Below the pieces are notes generated by a model, which was given only the letters and a program-made list of their open reading frames with translations, made no database searches and was not told the origin of the DNA. A stretch of 64,000 bases of DNA from FEB-22 sp003105195 (GTDB taxonomy: Bacteria; Pseudomonadota; Alphaproteobacteria; Rhizobiales; Xanthobacteraceae), in NCBI GenBank assembly GCA_027493405.1, contig JAOSKV010000048.1:124001-188000 (forward strand). The letters run 5' to 3'. A program made the translations under genes and the position numbers. Shown here piece after piece: positions 34,689-43,076 of the stretch; position 1 is the first letter of the stretch, and every line of letters begins with the position of its first letter.

Positions 34689-35493
34689 ATGACCAAGTTC
34701 ATGATGATGGCAGCAACCGCCGGCCTGGTGCTGGCCGGGGCCACGAGCAGTGCATCGGCCAATCAGTGCATTCCGGAGGGTGGCAACGGGCGGCTGATCT
34801 GTCCGTTCCTGTATTTCGCGACCGGCGAGAGCCATTTCGTCGTGTCCCAGACCACCACGACGACCATCAAGAAGCCCAAGATCCACTTCGGCAAGCACGG
34901 CTTCAAGAAAGGCTTCGGCTTCAAGAAGGTTGGCTTCGGCAAGAACGGCTTCGGCAAGCCCTCCTTCAAGGGCGCCTTCGGCAAGAACAGCTTCGGCAAG
35001 TTCGGCGGCCCGAAGTTCGGCGCCCAAGTTCGGTGCTTCGAAGTTCGGTGCTCCGAAGTTCGGAGGCTCAAGTTCGGCGGCATGAAGTTCGGCGGGTCGA
35101 AGTTCGCCGGCGGCAAGTTCGGCGGCTTCAGCAAGGGCAGCTTCGGCCCGAAGAAGTTCAGCATGCCCAAAGGGCGGCTATGGGAAGGGCGGCTACGGGA
35201 AGGGCGGCTACGGCAAGCACGGTTTCGGCAAGCACGGCAAGACCGTGAGCAAGACCGAGCACTACCAGGGGCCTGGCAAGAAGGGGCCGGGGCCGCTCGC
35301 CTCCTACGCGCTCGGCGCCACCTGGTGCTCGGCCGGCTCGCTCGTGCTCAACGCGATGATCGTCAACGCCACCGAGAACCGCGAGCTCACCCGCTCGGAA
35401 GCCTGGCAGACGACGGCGGGATGCTGGGTTCCGATCCTCGGCCCGCTGCTGGTGGACGCCTACTTCAAGGCCAATCCCCAGTGGGCCCAGTGA
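34689..35493 (+). pseudogene. secreted Lys/Gly/Phe-repeat protein, frameshifted as given
   Basis: After correction about 267 residues. It has a Sec signal peptide (MTKFMMMAATAGLVLAGATSSASA), a short Cys-containing head, a long low-complexity region of KFG/GFGK/KGGYGK repeats (about residues 60-185), and a C-terminal block LASYALGATWCSAGSLVLNA with a hydrophobic tail (CWVPILGPLLVDAYF). Three indels are visible: about 35021 and 35078 (compensating, leaving a ~57-base stretch out of frame) and 35169-35171 (extra A; the frame of YGKGGYGKHGFGK then resumes). The C-terminal block recurs, as I recall, in exported Rhizobiales proteins of unknown function. RBS GAGGTGA precedes the ATG. It follows the AT-rich stretch. 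Confidence 0.68.
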
Positions 35494-35530
35494 GTCGCGG
35501 GCCTTCCGGCTGGCAGCGAGCCTAGCGATT

Positions 35531-35560
35531 GACGCCTCCCCGTTCCGGCGGGGAGGCGTC
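35531..35560 (+). terminator. strong hairpin terminator
   Basis: GACGCCTCCCCG (35531-35542) pairs perfectly with CGGGGAGGCGTC (35549-35560) across a 6-base loop, 38 bases after the secreted-protein stop; the tail ATCTTGT is only weakly T-rich. Confidence 0.65.
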
Positions 35561-35689
35561 ATCTTGTCGGTCGACGCGCGGCGCCCCCGGGAACCGGCGT
35601 GCATTGATCGCGCGGGCGGGCGATGCTAAACCTCGTGCGTGCGCGGAATTCGCGAAGAAAATCAATGACTCGCCCGTGTCGGAGCCGTC

Positions 35690-36304
35690 ATGACCATCCG
35701 CCTGCATCGCGGTGACCTGCCAGACCTTTCGCGCTATGCGGGCGCCGTCGCGATCGACACCGAGACCATGGGTCTCGATCCCCGTCGCGACCGGCTCTGC
35801 GTCGTTCAGCTCTCGCCCGGTGACGGCTCCGCCGACGTGGTGCAGATCAAGCCCGGTCCGGCGGCGGCCCCGAACCTGGTGCGGCTGCTCGCCGACCCCG
35901 CGGTCGTCAAGATCTTCCACTTCGCGCGCTTCGATCTCGCGGCGCTGTGCAAGGCTTTCGGCGTGATGCCGGCCCCCGTCTACTGCACCAAGATCGCCTC
36001 GCGCCTCACGCGGACCTACACCGACAAGCACGGGCTGAAGGACCTCGTGAAGGACATGCTCAACGTCGATCTGTCCAAGCAGCAGCAGCTCTCCGACTGG
36101 GGTGCCGAGGAGCTCAGCGACGCCCAGGTCGCCTATGCGGCCTCGGACGTGCTGCACCTGCATGCGCTCAAGGACCGGCTCGACATGCTGCTCGCCCGCG
36201 AGGGCCGCACGCAGTTGGCGCAGGCCTGCTTCGCCTTCCTGCCCGATCGCGCCCGGCTCGACCTTGCAGGCTGGGCCGCCGAGGATATTTTCGCGCATTC
36301 GTGA
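35690..36304 (+). CDS. RNase D-like 3'-5' exonuclease
   Basis: A 204-residue single DEDDy exonuclease domain. Exo I is AIDTETMGL (Asp, Glu), Exo II is IFHFARFDLAALCKAFG (Asp), and Exo III is YAASDVLHLHAL (Tyr, Asp). It lacks the C-terminal HRDC domains of E. coli RNase D, so it is a short form of the kind encoded upstream of lptC in many Alphaproteobacteria. It probably trims RNA 3' ends. The gene symbol rnd is avoided because of the missing HRDC domains. Confidence 0.9.
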   Translation: MTIRLHRGDLPDLSRYAGAVAIDTETMGLDPRRDRLCVVQLSPGDGSADVVQIKPGPAAAPNLVRLLADPAVVKIFHFARFDLAALCKAFGVMPAPVYCTKIASRLTRTYTDKHGLKDLVKDMLNVDLSKQQQLSDWGAEELSDAQVAYAASDVLHLHALKDRLDMLLAREGRTQLAQACFAFLPDRARLDLAGWAAEDIFAHS

Positions 36305-36495
36305 CGGCGCCGCCGCGGCGGAGCCATATTCGAAGCCGAGTTTCGCGCCGCGGGCGCCTGCCGCGGATTCGGTGCGGCGGTGACCGCCTGCGCGTCGATC
36401 GGTCCGCTTGACGCGGACGGCGCCGGGGACTGAGGGGATGTCGCCTGCACGGATCGGCCGACGGGCGGCCGCGAGGCGCTGGCAACGGGCATGAG

Positions 36496-37227
36496 ATGAC
36501 GCGTCCGATCACGGCTGATCCGCCCGCGGGGCACGACACGCATGCCTGGACGGTGAGCCGGCGCGCCGACATCGGGCGCGCCTTCCGCCGCGCGCGCCGG
36601 CATTCGCGCCGCGTCCGCATCCTGCGTCTCGCGATACCGCTCGCGGTGCTCGTCGGCACGCTCGTGATCGTGCTGATGACCTGGTTCAATCCGCTGCGCG
36701 TGCTCGCCAACCTGCCCACGGCGAGCGGCGGCAAGCTCGCGGTCTCGGGCAGCAAGATCACCATGGAGCTGCCGCGGCTCGCCGGCTTCACCAAGGATTC
36801 GCGCAGCTACGAGGTGTCCGCCAAGAGCGCCATCCAGGACCTCGCCAAGCCCGACCAGGTGGAGCTGCGGGAGATCCAGGCCCGGATGGGGTTCCAGGAC
36901 CAGAGCACCGTCGAGATGCGCGCCGTGAGCGGCACCTACAACACCAAGCGCGAGCAGCTCGTGCTCAGCGAGAGGATCACGTTGACGTCTTCGAAAGGAT
37001 ATGCGGGCCACCTCTCCGAGGCGGCGGTCGACATGCGCAAGGGCAGCATCACGTCCGAGCGGCCGGTGCGGATCACCATGCCGAGCGGCGTGCTCGAATC
37101 GAATCGGCTCCAGGTTCTCGAGTCCGGCGATCTGATCCGGTTCGACGGCGGCGTGGTCCTGCATCTCGAGGGCGGCGCCGTCGCGGGCGCGACGCCGGGC
37201 GTCGGCGGGGAGGAGCGTCGGCCATGA
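36496..37227 (+). CDS. lptC: LPS export ABC transporter periplasmic protein LptC
   Basis: A 243-residue bitopic inner-membrane protein. After a basic cytoplasmic N-terminus (RRARRHSRRVRILR) comes one transmembrane helix (LAIPLAVLVGTLVIVLMTWF), then a periplasmic beta-jellyroll that receives LPS from LptB2FG and hands it to LptA (VSGSKITMELPRLAGFTKDSRSYEVSA and following strands). It is encoded immediately before lptA (ATGA overlap) and close to lptB, the standard order. The ~60-residue N-terminal extension before the helix is typical of this lineage. Confidence 0.92.
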   Translation: MTRPITADPPAGHDTHAWTVSRRADIGRAFRRARRHSRRVRILRLAIPLAVLVGTLVIVLMTWFNPLRVLANLPTASGGKLAVSGSKITMELPRLAGFTKDSRSYEVSAKSAIQDLAKPDQVELREIQARMGFQDQSTVEMRAVSGTYNTKREQLVLSERITLTSSKGYAGHLSEAAVDMRKGSITSERPVRITMPSGVLESNRLQVLESGDLIRFDGGVVLHLEGGAVAGATPGVGGEERRP

Positions 37228-37868
37228 CGGCGCGGGCGCGAGGCTTGCTGGTGGCGGCTCTGCTCGGCCTCTCGGTCGCGGGCGCCTTCGCGCAGGGCGG
37301 CGGGCAGGGCGCGCCCAATGCGCTGCAGGGTTTTGCCGTGAACCGCGATCAGCCGGTACGCATCGAGGCCGCGACCCTCGAGGTGCGCGACAAGAGCAAG
37401 GTCGCGAAGTTCCTCGGCAATGTGAAGCTCACGCAGGGCGAGCTCACCCTCACCTGCCGGTCCCTCGACGTCTACTACGAGGACAGCCAGCCCGGGGCGC
37501 GGCCCGCCAATCCGGCGCCGGCGCCGGGGCAGGGTGGCTCGCAGCAGATCCGCCGCGTCGAGGCGCTCGGTGGCGTGAAGGTGACGCAGAAGGATCAGAC
37601 CGCGACCGGCGATCGGGGCGAGCTCGACATGCGGGCCAACACCGTGACGCTCGCCGGCAATGTGGTGGTGACCCAGGGCAAGAACGTCATCCGCGGCGAC
37701 CGTCTGGTGGTCGACCTCACCAGCGGCGTCTCCCGCGTCGAGGGCAAGAAGGGCGTCGACCTGCTGCTCGATCCCGGCAGCGCGCCGGGCCAGAAGGGGG
37801 CATCCTCCCCCGAGCCGCCCAAGGAGGCGCCGCGACGCGGCGGCGGCGCCCCGATGCGCCTGAATTGA
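37224..37868 (+). CDS. lptA: LPS transport periplasmic protein LptA
   Basis: A 214-residue OstA-fold bridge protein that carries LPS across the periplasm. The signal peptide ends near GAFAQ; then NRDQPVRIEAATLEVRDKSKVAKFLGNVKLTQGELTL shows the OstA repeat. A Pro/Ala/Gly-rich insertion (about residues 93-110) interrupts the domain. VKVTQKDQTATGDRGELDM and VVVTQGKNVIRGDRLVVDL are the second family blocks. Start overlaps the lptC stop. The Pro/Gly-rich C-terminal tail after residue 185 is probably disordered. Confidence 0.93.
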   Translation: MTARARGLLVAALLGLSVAGAFAQGGGQGAPNALQGFAVNRDQPVRIEAATLEVRDKSKVAKFLGNVKLTQGELTLTCRSLDVYYEDSQPGARPANPAPAPGQGGSQQIRRVEALGGVKVTQKDQTATGDRGELDMRANTVTLAGNVVVTQGKNVIRGDRLVVDLTSGVSRVEGKKGVDLLLDPGSAPGQKGASSPEPPKEAPRRGGGAPMRLN

Positions 37869-37945
37869 GTCCCTGCGCGGGTCCGCCGGCGCGGAAAATG
37901 CGATAGAAGCAGACGACCTGTCCTCACCCTGGAGCCACGAGCCGC

Positions 37946-38986
37946 GTGTTCGATTTTCTCCGGCGTCTCGGAAACGGCCGCCCCTCGGCGCAGCGCCGCG
38001 GGCCGTCCTCGGATCCTTGGCGCATCGACCTCGATCCGGTGGCCGAGCCGATGATCAACGGCCACGCCGAGCCCATGCGGTTCGGCAAGGCGATCCGGAT
38101 GCCGGCGCTGCGGCGCGCCGAGCCGGCTCCCAAGGAGCCGCCGCGCGCGCCCGCGGCCGTCGCCCGGGCGCTCGGCGTCGAGGCGCCGGTCGCTCCCGCC
38201 GCCGAGCCGGCCTTTGCGTCGCTGCCGGCGGGCGCCCCCAAGGTGCCGCAACAAGCCGCTGCCGAGGGCTTCCTGGCCGTGCATGGGGTCGAGAAGAGCT
38301 TCGCGGGCCGCATGGTCGTGAAGGGCGCGAGCCTCTACGTCCAGCGCGGCGAGGCCGTCGGCCTGCTGGGCCCGAACGGCGCCGGCAAGACGACGATCTT
38401 CTACATGGTGACCGGGCTCATCAAGGCGGATCGCGGCCGCATCGAGCTCGACGGCTACGACGTCACCCATCTCCCGATGTACCAGCGCGCCCGCCTCGGC
38501 ATCGGCTATCTGCCGCAGGAAGCCTCGATCTTCCGCGGGCTGAGCGTCGAGGACAACATCCGCGCCGTGCTCGAGGTGGTGGAGCCCAAGAAGGCCAAGC
38601 GCGAGCAGGAGCTCAACGCGCTGCTCGAGGAGTTCAACATCGCGCGTCTGCGCAAGACGCCCTCGATCGCCCTCTCGGGCGGCGAGCGCCGCCGCGTCGA
38701 GATCGCGCGCGCGCTCGCTACCCGGCCGAACTACATGCTGCTGGACGAGCCCTTCGCGGGCATCGACCCGATCGCGGTCGGCGACATCCAGGCGCTGGTG
38801 CGCCACCTCACCGAGCGCGGCATCGGCGTGCTGATCACCGACCACAATGTGCGCGAGACCCTCGGCCTCACCGACCGCGCCTACATCATCTATTCGGGCG
38901 AGGTGCTGATGGAGGGCCGGGGCGACGAGATCGTCAACAACCCGGACGTGCGCCGACTCTATCTTGGGGAAGAGTTCCGGATGTAG
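37946..38986 (+). CDS. lptB: LPS export ABC ATPase LptB with N-terminal extension
   Basis: The motor of the LptB2FGC LPS extractor. Walker A is GPNGAGKTTIFYM, Q-loop YLPQEASIF, signature LSGGERRRVEIARAL, Walker B YMLLDEPFAGIDP, switch His in ITDHNVRETL. The catalytic domain starts only near residue 110. Ahead is an Ala/Pro-rich extension from a GTG start (MFDFLRRLGNGRPS...), making 346 residues against about 240 in enterobacteria. An internal start near residue 105 is possible, but no good ATG is visible. lptF and lptG are not in this window. Confidence 0.93.
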   Translation: MFDFLRRLGNGRPSAQRRGPSSDPWRIDLDPVAEPMINGHAEPMRFGKAIRMPALRRAEPAPKEPPRAPAAVARALGVEAPVAPAAEPAFASLPAGAPKVPQQAAAEGFLAVHGVEKSFAGRMVVKGASLYVQRGEAVGLLGPNGAGKTTIFYMVTGLIKADRGRIELDGYDVTHLPMYQRARLGIGYLPQEASIFRGLSVEDNIRAVLEVVEPKKAKREQELNALLEEFNIARLRKTPSIALSGGERRRVEIARALATRPNYMLLDEPFAGIDPIAVGDIQALVRHLTERGIGVLITDHNVRETLGLTDRAYIIYSGEVLMEGRGDEIVNNPDVRRLYLGEEFRM

Positions 38987-39084
38987 GCGGGTTCGCCGCG
39001 AACCATTAACGATTTCGCGCCCGAAGTGGTGTACAGCGGTTCCGGAACGCGATAAGCAAGAACCGGACCACACTGCGCCGCAAC

Positions 39085-40641
39085 ATGGCACTTTCCCAGA
39101 AGCTCGAGATCCGTCAGAGCCAAGCGCTCGTGATGACGCCGCAGCTGATGCAGGCCATCAAGCTGCTGCAGCTCTCGAATCTCGACCTCGCGACCTATGT
39201 GGACGGGGAGCTGGAACGCAATCCGCTGCTCGAGCGCGATCCGGAGGGGGGCGAGCCGACCGAGCAGCCGGGGTCCGCCGGCGAGGCCGAGGCCGGCGAG
39301 GATGCCGCGCCGGCCGAAGGCGAGACCCCGGAGCCCGAATGGCTCGGCCAGTCCTTCGATGTCGCGCCCGGCGCCGCCGAGGAGCACCTCGACACCGGCT
39401 TCGACAATGTGTTCCCGGACGAAGCCGCGCCGCTGCCGGCGCGCGCCGCGTCCGGCGAACCCGCAGCGCCCTCCGAATGGGCCGGGGTCGGCGCCGGCGG
39501 GCGCGACGACAGCGACTACAATCTCGAGGCCTTCGTCTCGGCCGAGGCGACGCTCGCGGACCACTTGGCCGGGCAGCTCGTCCTCGCGGTCGCCGACCCG
39601 GTGCAGCGCATGATCGGGCAGCATCTGATCGATTCGGTCGACGAGTCGGGCTATCTGGGCGCGGATCTCGCGGCCGTCGCCGACAAGCTCGGCGCCTCGC
39701 TCGGCGAAGTCGAGGCCGTGCTCGAGATCCTGCAGGGCTTCGAGCCGTCCGGGGTCTGCGCCCGCAGCCTCGGCGAATGCCTCGCGATCCAGCTGCGCGA
39801 GCGCAACCGCTTCGACCCCGCCATGCAGGCCCTGGTCGGCCATCTCGAGCTCGTCGCCAAGCGCGACTTCGCGGCGCTCAGGCGCCTCTGCGGCGTCGAC
39901 GAGGAGGACCTCGCCGACATGATCGCCGAGATCCGCCGTCTCAATCCCAAGCCCGGCCTCGCCTTCGGCGCGACCGTGGTGCAGTCCGTCGTCCCCGACG
40001 TGTTCGTGCGCCCCGGCCCCGACGGGGCCTGGCTGGTCGAGCTCAACGCCGAGACCCTGCCGCGCGTGCTCGTGAACCAGTCCTACTATGCCAGCGTCGC
40101 GAAGACCGCCAAGACCAGCAGCGACAAGAGCTATCTGGCCGACTGCATGCAGACCGCCACCTGGCTCATGCGCGCGCTCGACCAGCGTGCCCGGACCATC
40201 CTCAAGGTCGCGACCGAGATCGTGCGCCAGCAGGACGGCTTCTTCGCCCACGGCGTCCGCCACCTCCGCCCGCTCAATCTCAAGACCGTCGCGGATGCGA
40301 TCGGCATGCACGAGTCCACGGTCTCGCGCGTGACCGCCAACAAGTACATGGCGACCAACCGCGGCATCTTCGAGCTCAAGTACTTCTTCACCTCCGCGAT
40401 TTCGGCCGCCGACGGCGGCGAGGCGCATTCCGCGGAGGCCGTCCGCTACCGCATCAAGCAGCTGATCGACGCCGAGACCCCGGATGGCGTGCTCTCCGAC
40501 GACACCATCGTCGAGAAGCTGCGCGTCGCCGGCATCGACATCGCGCGGCGCACCGTCGCCAAGTATCGCGAGGCGATGCGGATCCCGTCCTCGGTCCAGC
40601 GCCGCCGCGAGAAGCAGGCGCCGATCGGCGTCGCCTCGTAG
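39085..40641 (+). CDS. rpoN: RNA polymerase sigma-54 factor
   Basis: A 518-residue sigma-54 that directs polymerase to -24/-12 promoters and needs enhancer-binding ATPases. Region I is LEIRQSQALVMTPQLMQAIKLLQLSNLDL, Gln-rich and activator-responsive. Region II is an acidic Ala/Glu/Pro-rich linker (about 55-150). Region III contains the core-binding and HTH parts (TVADAIGMHESTVSRVTANK), and the RpoN box is ARRTVAKYREAM near the C-terminus. It lies between lptB and hpf, the usual alphaproteobacterial order. No sigma-54 promoter could be recognised in the window itself. Confidence 0.97.
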   Translation: MALSQKLEIRQSQALVMTPQLMQAIKLLQLSNLDLATYVDGELERNPLLERDPEGGEPTEQPGSAGEAEAGEDAAPAEGETPEPEWLGQSFDVAPGAAEEHLDTGFDNVFPDEAAPLPARAASGEPAAPSEWAGVGAGGRDDSDYNLEAFVSAEATLADHLAGQLVLAVADPVQRMIGQHLIDSVDESGYLGADLAAVADKLGASLGEVEAVLEILQGFEPSGVCARSLGECLAIQLRERNRFDPAMQALVGHLELVAKRDFAALRRLCGVDEEDLADMIAEIRRLNPKPGLAFGATVVQSVVPDVFVRPGPDGAWLVELNAETLPRVLVNQSYYASVAKTAKTSSDKSYLADCMQTATWLMRALDQRARTILKVATEIVRQQDGFFAHGVRHLRPLNLKTVADAIGMHESTVSRVTANKYMATNRGIFELKYFFTSAISAADGGEAHSAEAVRYRIKQLIDAETPDGVLSDDTIVEKLRVAGIDIARRTVAKYREAMRIPSSVQRRREKQAPIGVAS

Positions 40642-40812
40642 CCGTGGATGGCGCGCCCGGGCGCAATCCGCCGTCGATTCCGGGCGAGCCGCCCGATGGG
40701 AGCGATTTCGTCCGGTCGCGAATGGCTGTAGACTGAAGCGCGCGCGTGCGATTGATCGGTGGTCGGGCGCTGACCGCGTCGGCCCGCCGGGACTGTCAAG
40801 CGGAGCCAGGCC

Positions 40813-41403
40813 ATGCCGTTTCGCATCTCGGGTCGGAACATGGACATCGGCGAAGCGCTGCGCGAACGCGTCAAGGCGCGGGTCGTCGAGGCGCTCGGCA
40901 AGTATTTCGACGGCGGATATTCGGGTCACGTCACGGTCGGCAAGGACGGCTTCGGCTTTCGGACCGAATGCGCCATCCATCTCGATTCGGGGATCACGCT
41001 GCACACCGAGGCGACCGCGGCGGACGCCTATGCGAGCGCCGACCAGGCTGCGCTGCGCATCGAGAAGCGTCTGCGCCGCTACAAGCGGCGGCTCAAGGAT
41101 CATCACGCGAATCGCGGCAACGGCGCCCAGCCCGGGGTCGATGCCGCGAGCTATGTGCTGGCCGCCCCCGAGGAAGACCACGAGCACGAGGTCACCGCGT
41201 ACAATCCGGTGATCATCGCGGAGTCCACCACCACGATGAAACGGCTCTCGGTGAGCGAGGCCGTCATGGAGCTCGACATGACGGGCGCGCCCGTGGTCGT
41301 GTTCCGCCACGCGAGCACCGGCCGGACCAACCTGGTCTACCGCCGTCCCGACGGCCATATCGGCTGGATCGACCCGCCCGCCGGGGCGGCCGAAGCCCAT
41401 TGA
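40813..41403 (+). CDS. hpf: ribosome hibernation promoting factor, long form
   Basis: A 196-residue long HPF. The N-terminal ~100 residues are the RaiA/YfiA fold that blocks the decoding centre (FRISGRNMDIGEALRERVKARV, EATAADAYASADQAALRIEKRL); a linker follows, and the C-terminal dimerisation domain (VSEAVMELDMTGAPVVVFRHASTGRTNLVYRRPDGHIGWI) drives 100S formation. It follows rpoN and precedes ptsN, a nitrogen/stress neighbourhood conserved across proteobacteria. Confidence 0.95.
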   Translation: MPFRISGRNMDIGEALRERVKARVVEALGKYFDGGYSGHVTVGKDGFGFRTECAIHLDSGITLHTEATAADAYASADQAALRIEKRLRRYKRRLKDHHANRGNGAQPGVDAASYVLAAPEEDHEHEVTAYNPVIIAESTTTMKRLSVSEAVMELDMTGAPVVVFRHASTGRTNLVYRRPDGHIGWIDPPAGAAEAH

Positions 41404-41478
41404 CGCCACCCCGGGTGGTGCCTATGGTCCGCCCCCTTCAGCAACCCCCGCTCGCTCCCGACCACCGGACCGGTCCTC

Positions 41479-41940
41479 ATGCCGCTCACCGACCTCGTCG
41501 CGCCGAACGCGGTCATCCCGGCGCTCAAGGTGAACAGCAAGAAGCAGGCGATCCAGGAGCTTGCGGCCAAGGCCGCGAAGCTGACCGGGCAGAACGAGCG
41601 CGCCGTCTTCGAGACGCTGCTCCAGCGCGAGAAGCTCGGTTCCACCGGCATCGGCGACGGCATCGCGATTCCGCACGGGAAGCTGCCGAAGCTCGAGAAG
41701 CTGTTCGGGCTGTTCGCACGCCTGGATCGTCCGGTCGATTTCGACGCGCTCGACGGCCAGCCGGTCGATCTCATTTTTCTGCTGCTGGCGCCGGAGGCCG
41801 CGGGCGCCGATCACCTGAAGGCGCTCGCCCGCGTGGCGCGCCTGCTGCGCGATGCCGAGATCGTGCGCAAGCTCAGGGACTCGCGCGACGCCGAAGCCTT
41901 GTATGCGGTGCTGGCGCTCTCGACGCCGGAGGCGGCCTGA
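41479..41940 (+). CDS. ptsN: nitrogen PTS EIIA component PtsN (EIIA-Ntr)
   Basis: A 153-residue EIIA of the nitrogen-related PTS, phosphorylated on the His in GDGIAIPHGKLPKL and acting as a regulator rather than a sugar transporter. It starts MPLTDLVAPNAVIPALKVNSKKQAIQELA, a normal family N-terminus. Partner genes ptsP and ptsO are not in the window, as is common in Alphaproteobacteria. It sits immediately after hpf with 75 bases between. Confidence 0.95.
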   Translation: MPLTDLVAPNAVIPALKVNSKKQAIQELAAKAAKLTGQNERAVFETLLQREKLGSTGIGDGIAIPHGKLPKLEKLFGLFARLDRPVDFDALDGQPVDLIFLLLAPEAAGADHLKALARVARLLRDAEIVRKLRDSRDAEALYAVLALSTPEAA

Positions 41941-41947
41941 GGGCCGA

Positions 41948-41986
41948 GCATTTTCCCGAAGTGGATACCGGTTCGCGAGAAAATGC
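41948..41986. repeat. short palindromic repeat, family 2
   Basis: GCATTTTC...GAAAATGC arms enclose CCGAAGTGGATACCGGTTCGC. The core recurs at 51240 (GAAGCGGGTACCGGTTCGC) and loosely at 8988. Similar elements are common in Rhizobiales intergenic regions. It may also end ptsN transcription. Confidence 0.65.
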
Positions 41987-42058
41987 AAAATCAGTCTGCC
42001 GTCGCGGCGCCGGGCGGGCGGGTCCGGCACGCGGATCGCGCCGAACCGTCGCGTCTCG

Positions 42059-42319
42059 TCAGTGCACGCTCACGGTCTCGAGCTCGTTGCTCCACGCATT
42101 CGCGACCGCGGCCTCGCGGCTGTCGGTCAGCATGATGGGCGTGCCGTCGGCGGCGTGCAGCGCGAACAGCTGCAGGCCGGGCGCGAGCGCGGGAGCCTGC
42201 GGAAACAGGGCCGGCACGTCCTCGGAGCGGATTTCCTTGATGTAGGCGATCTTGCCGTCCCCCAGGATGGCGAGCGCTTCCTGCGAGATCACCGGCTGAT
42301 CGGGGAGGTAGTTCGTCAT
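42059..42319 (-). CDS. DUF1150 family protein
   Basis: An 86-residue small acidic protein matching DUF1150, a family nearly confined to Alphaproteobacteria and usually encoded next to a small heat-shock protein. The core LAILGDGKIAYIKEIRSEDVPALFP and the C-terminal DGTPIMLTDSREAAVANAW are conserved. I choose ATG 42319 (MTNYLPDQP): AGGAAAGGAG lies about ten bases ahead. An upstream GTG at 42361 overlaps the Hsp20 stop and is a possible longer start. Cotranscription with the Hsp20 gene suggests a role in heat or proteostasis, unproved. Confidence 0.88.
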   Translation of the reverse strand: MTNYLPDQPVISQEALAILGDGKIAYIKEIRSEDVPALFPQAPALAPGLQLFALHAADGTPIMLTDSREAAVANAWSNELETVSVH

Positions 42320-42357
42320 GGCCCTCGACTCCTTTCCTGTCGAGTCCTCGTTTTCCG

Positions 42358-42783
42358 TCACTCGTGGTTCCTGATGGCGACCGTCTTCACCACGCGCTCG
42401 GGCTCCGGGCGCGCCAGATCGATCGACAGCAGTCCATTCTTCAAGTCCGCGCCCAGCACTTCGATCCCATCCGCCAGCACGAAAGTGCGTTGGAACTGGC
42501 GTGCCGCGATGCCGCGGTGGAGGTATTGCCGGGCCTTGTCGTCCTGCTGGCGGCCACGGATCACGAGCTGGTTCTCCTCGATGGTGACGTCGAGCTGGTC
42601 GCGGTTGAAGCCGGCGACCGCCAGCGTGATGCGCAGGCGCTCCGGACCGTCCTGGTCGCGGGCCAGCCGCTCGATATTGTAGGGCGGATAGCCGTCAGCG
42701 GCCTTGGTGACGCGGTCGAGCGCACGCTCGATCTCGTCGAATCCGAGCAGGAACGGGCTTGAGAGCGACGGTACTCGGGACAT
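42358..42783 (-). CDS. Hsp20/IbpA-type small heat shock protein
   Basis: A 141-residue alpha-crystallin-domain chaperone that holds unfolding proteins in large oligomers. The domain spans about 30-125 (YPPYNIERLARDQDGPERLRITLAVAGF to GADLKNGLLSIDLARPE), with the consensus NGLLSIDL near its end. The short N-terminus (MSRVPSLSSPFLLGFDEIERALDR) and a brief C-terminal tail with IxI-like VKTVAI are typical. It is probably controlled by the RNA thermometer just upstream and cotranscribed with the DUF1150 gene. Confidence 0.94.
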   Translation of the reverse strand: MSRVPSLSSPFLLGFDEIERALDRVTKAADGYPPYNIERLARDQDGPERLRITLAVAGFNRDQLDVTIEENQLVIRGRQQDDKARQYLHRGIAARQFQRTFVLADGIEVLGADLKNGLLSIDLARPEPERVVKTVAIRNHE

Positions 42784-42787
42784 TGCG

Positions 42788-42814
42788 TCAAAGTCCTCGT
42801 CGAAGCGACTTTGA
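42788..42814 (-). promoter_or_regulatory. ROSE-like RNA thermometer hairpin hiding the Hsp20 ribosome-binding site
   Basis: In the mRNA, UCAAAGUC pairs with GACUUUGA (eight base pairs), then a single G is bulged, then CUU pairs with GAG around a CGAC loop. The Shine-Dalgarno GAGGA (plus-strand 42798-42794) is wholly inside the stem, ten bases before AUG 42783. The anti-Shine-Dalgarno strand contains UCGCU (42808-42804), which matches the ROSE hallmark UYGCU with its bulged G. ROSE elements, described in Bradyrhizobium, melt at heat-shock temperature. Upstream GGGC/GCCC hairpins could be the rest of the element. Confidence 0.72.
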
Positions 42815-42911
42815 TGGGCCCTTGCGGCGCCCAGACCGGCACGTTCCTTCCAGGACCGGACCGGTCAACCGCCAATATGGGGGCCCCCCTTAAGGGGTTC
42901 AGGACGGGCCC

Positions 42912-42928
42912 GGGGGGGGGGAGGGGGG
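42912..42928. repeat. G-run G10-A-G6
   Basis: Ten G, one A and six G, in the non-coding DNA between the Hsp20 gene and the cyclase. It resembles the two longer pure-G runs and is probably the same artefact or a weak-quality spot. Confidence 0.55.
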
Positions 42929-43076
42929 ACACACCTCGCTCGCCCGAAAAAAAGACGGGCGGCGAGGCGCGTCGGGAAAAATTGACCAAGGGTCACGCCG
43001 ATGGCACGCTTTCCCGACGCTACCATCGGCGAAAAAAAACGCGGCCTGCAACTCAACCACACCAGGAGGCGCGTCC

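Noticed and set aside
42860..42930. RpoH (sigma-32) promoter for the Hsp20 gene
   Set aside because: CCATAT is present, but a convincing CTTGAA-like -35 at the right distance is not; the palindromic GGGGGCCCCCC and G run make the area unreliable.
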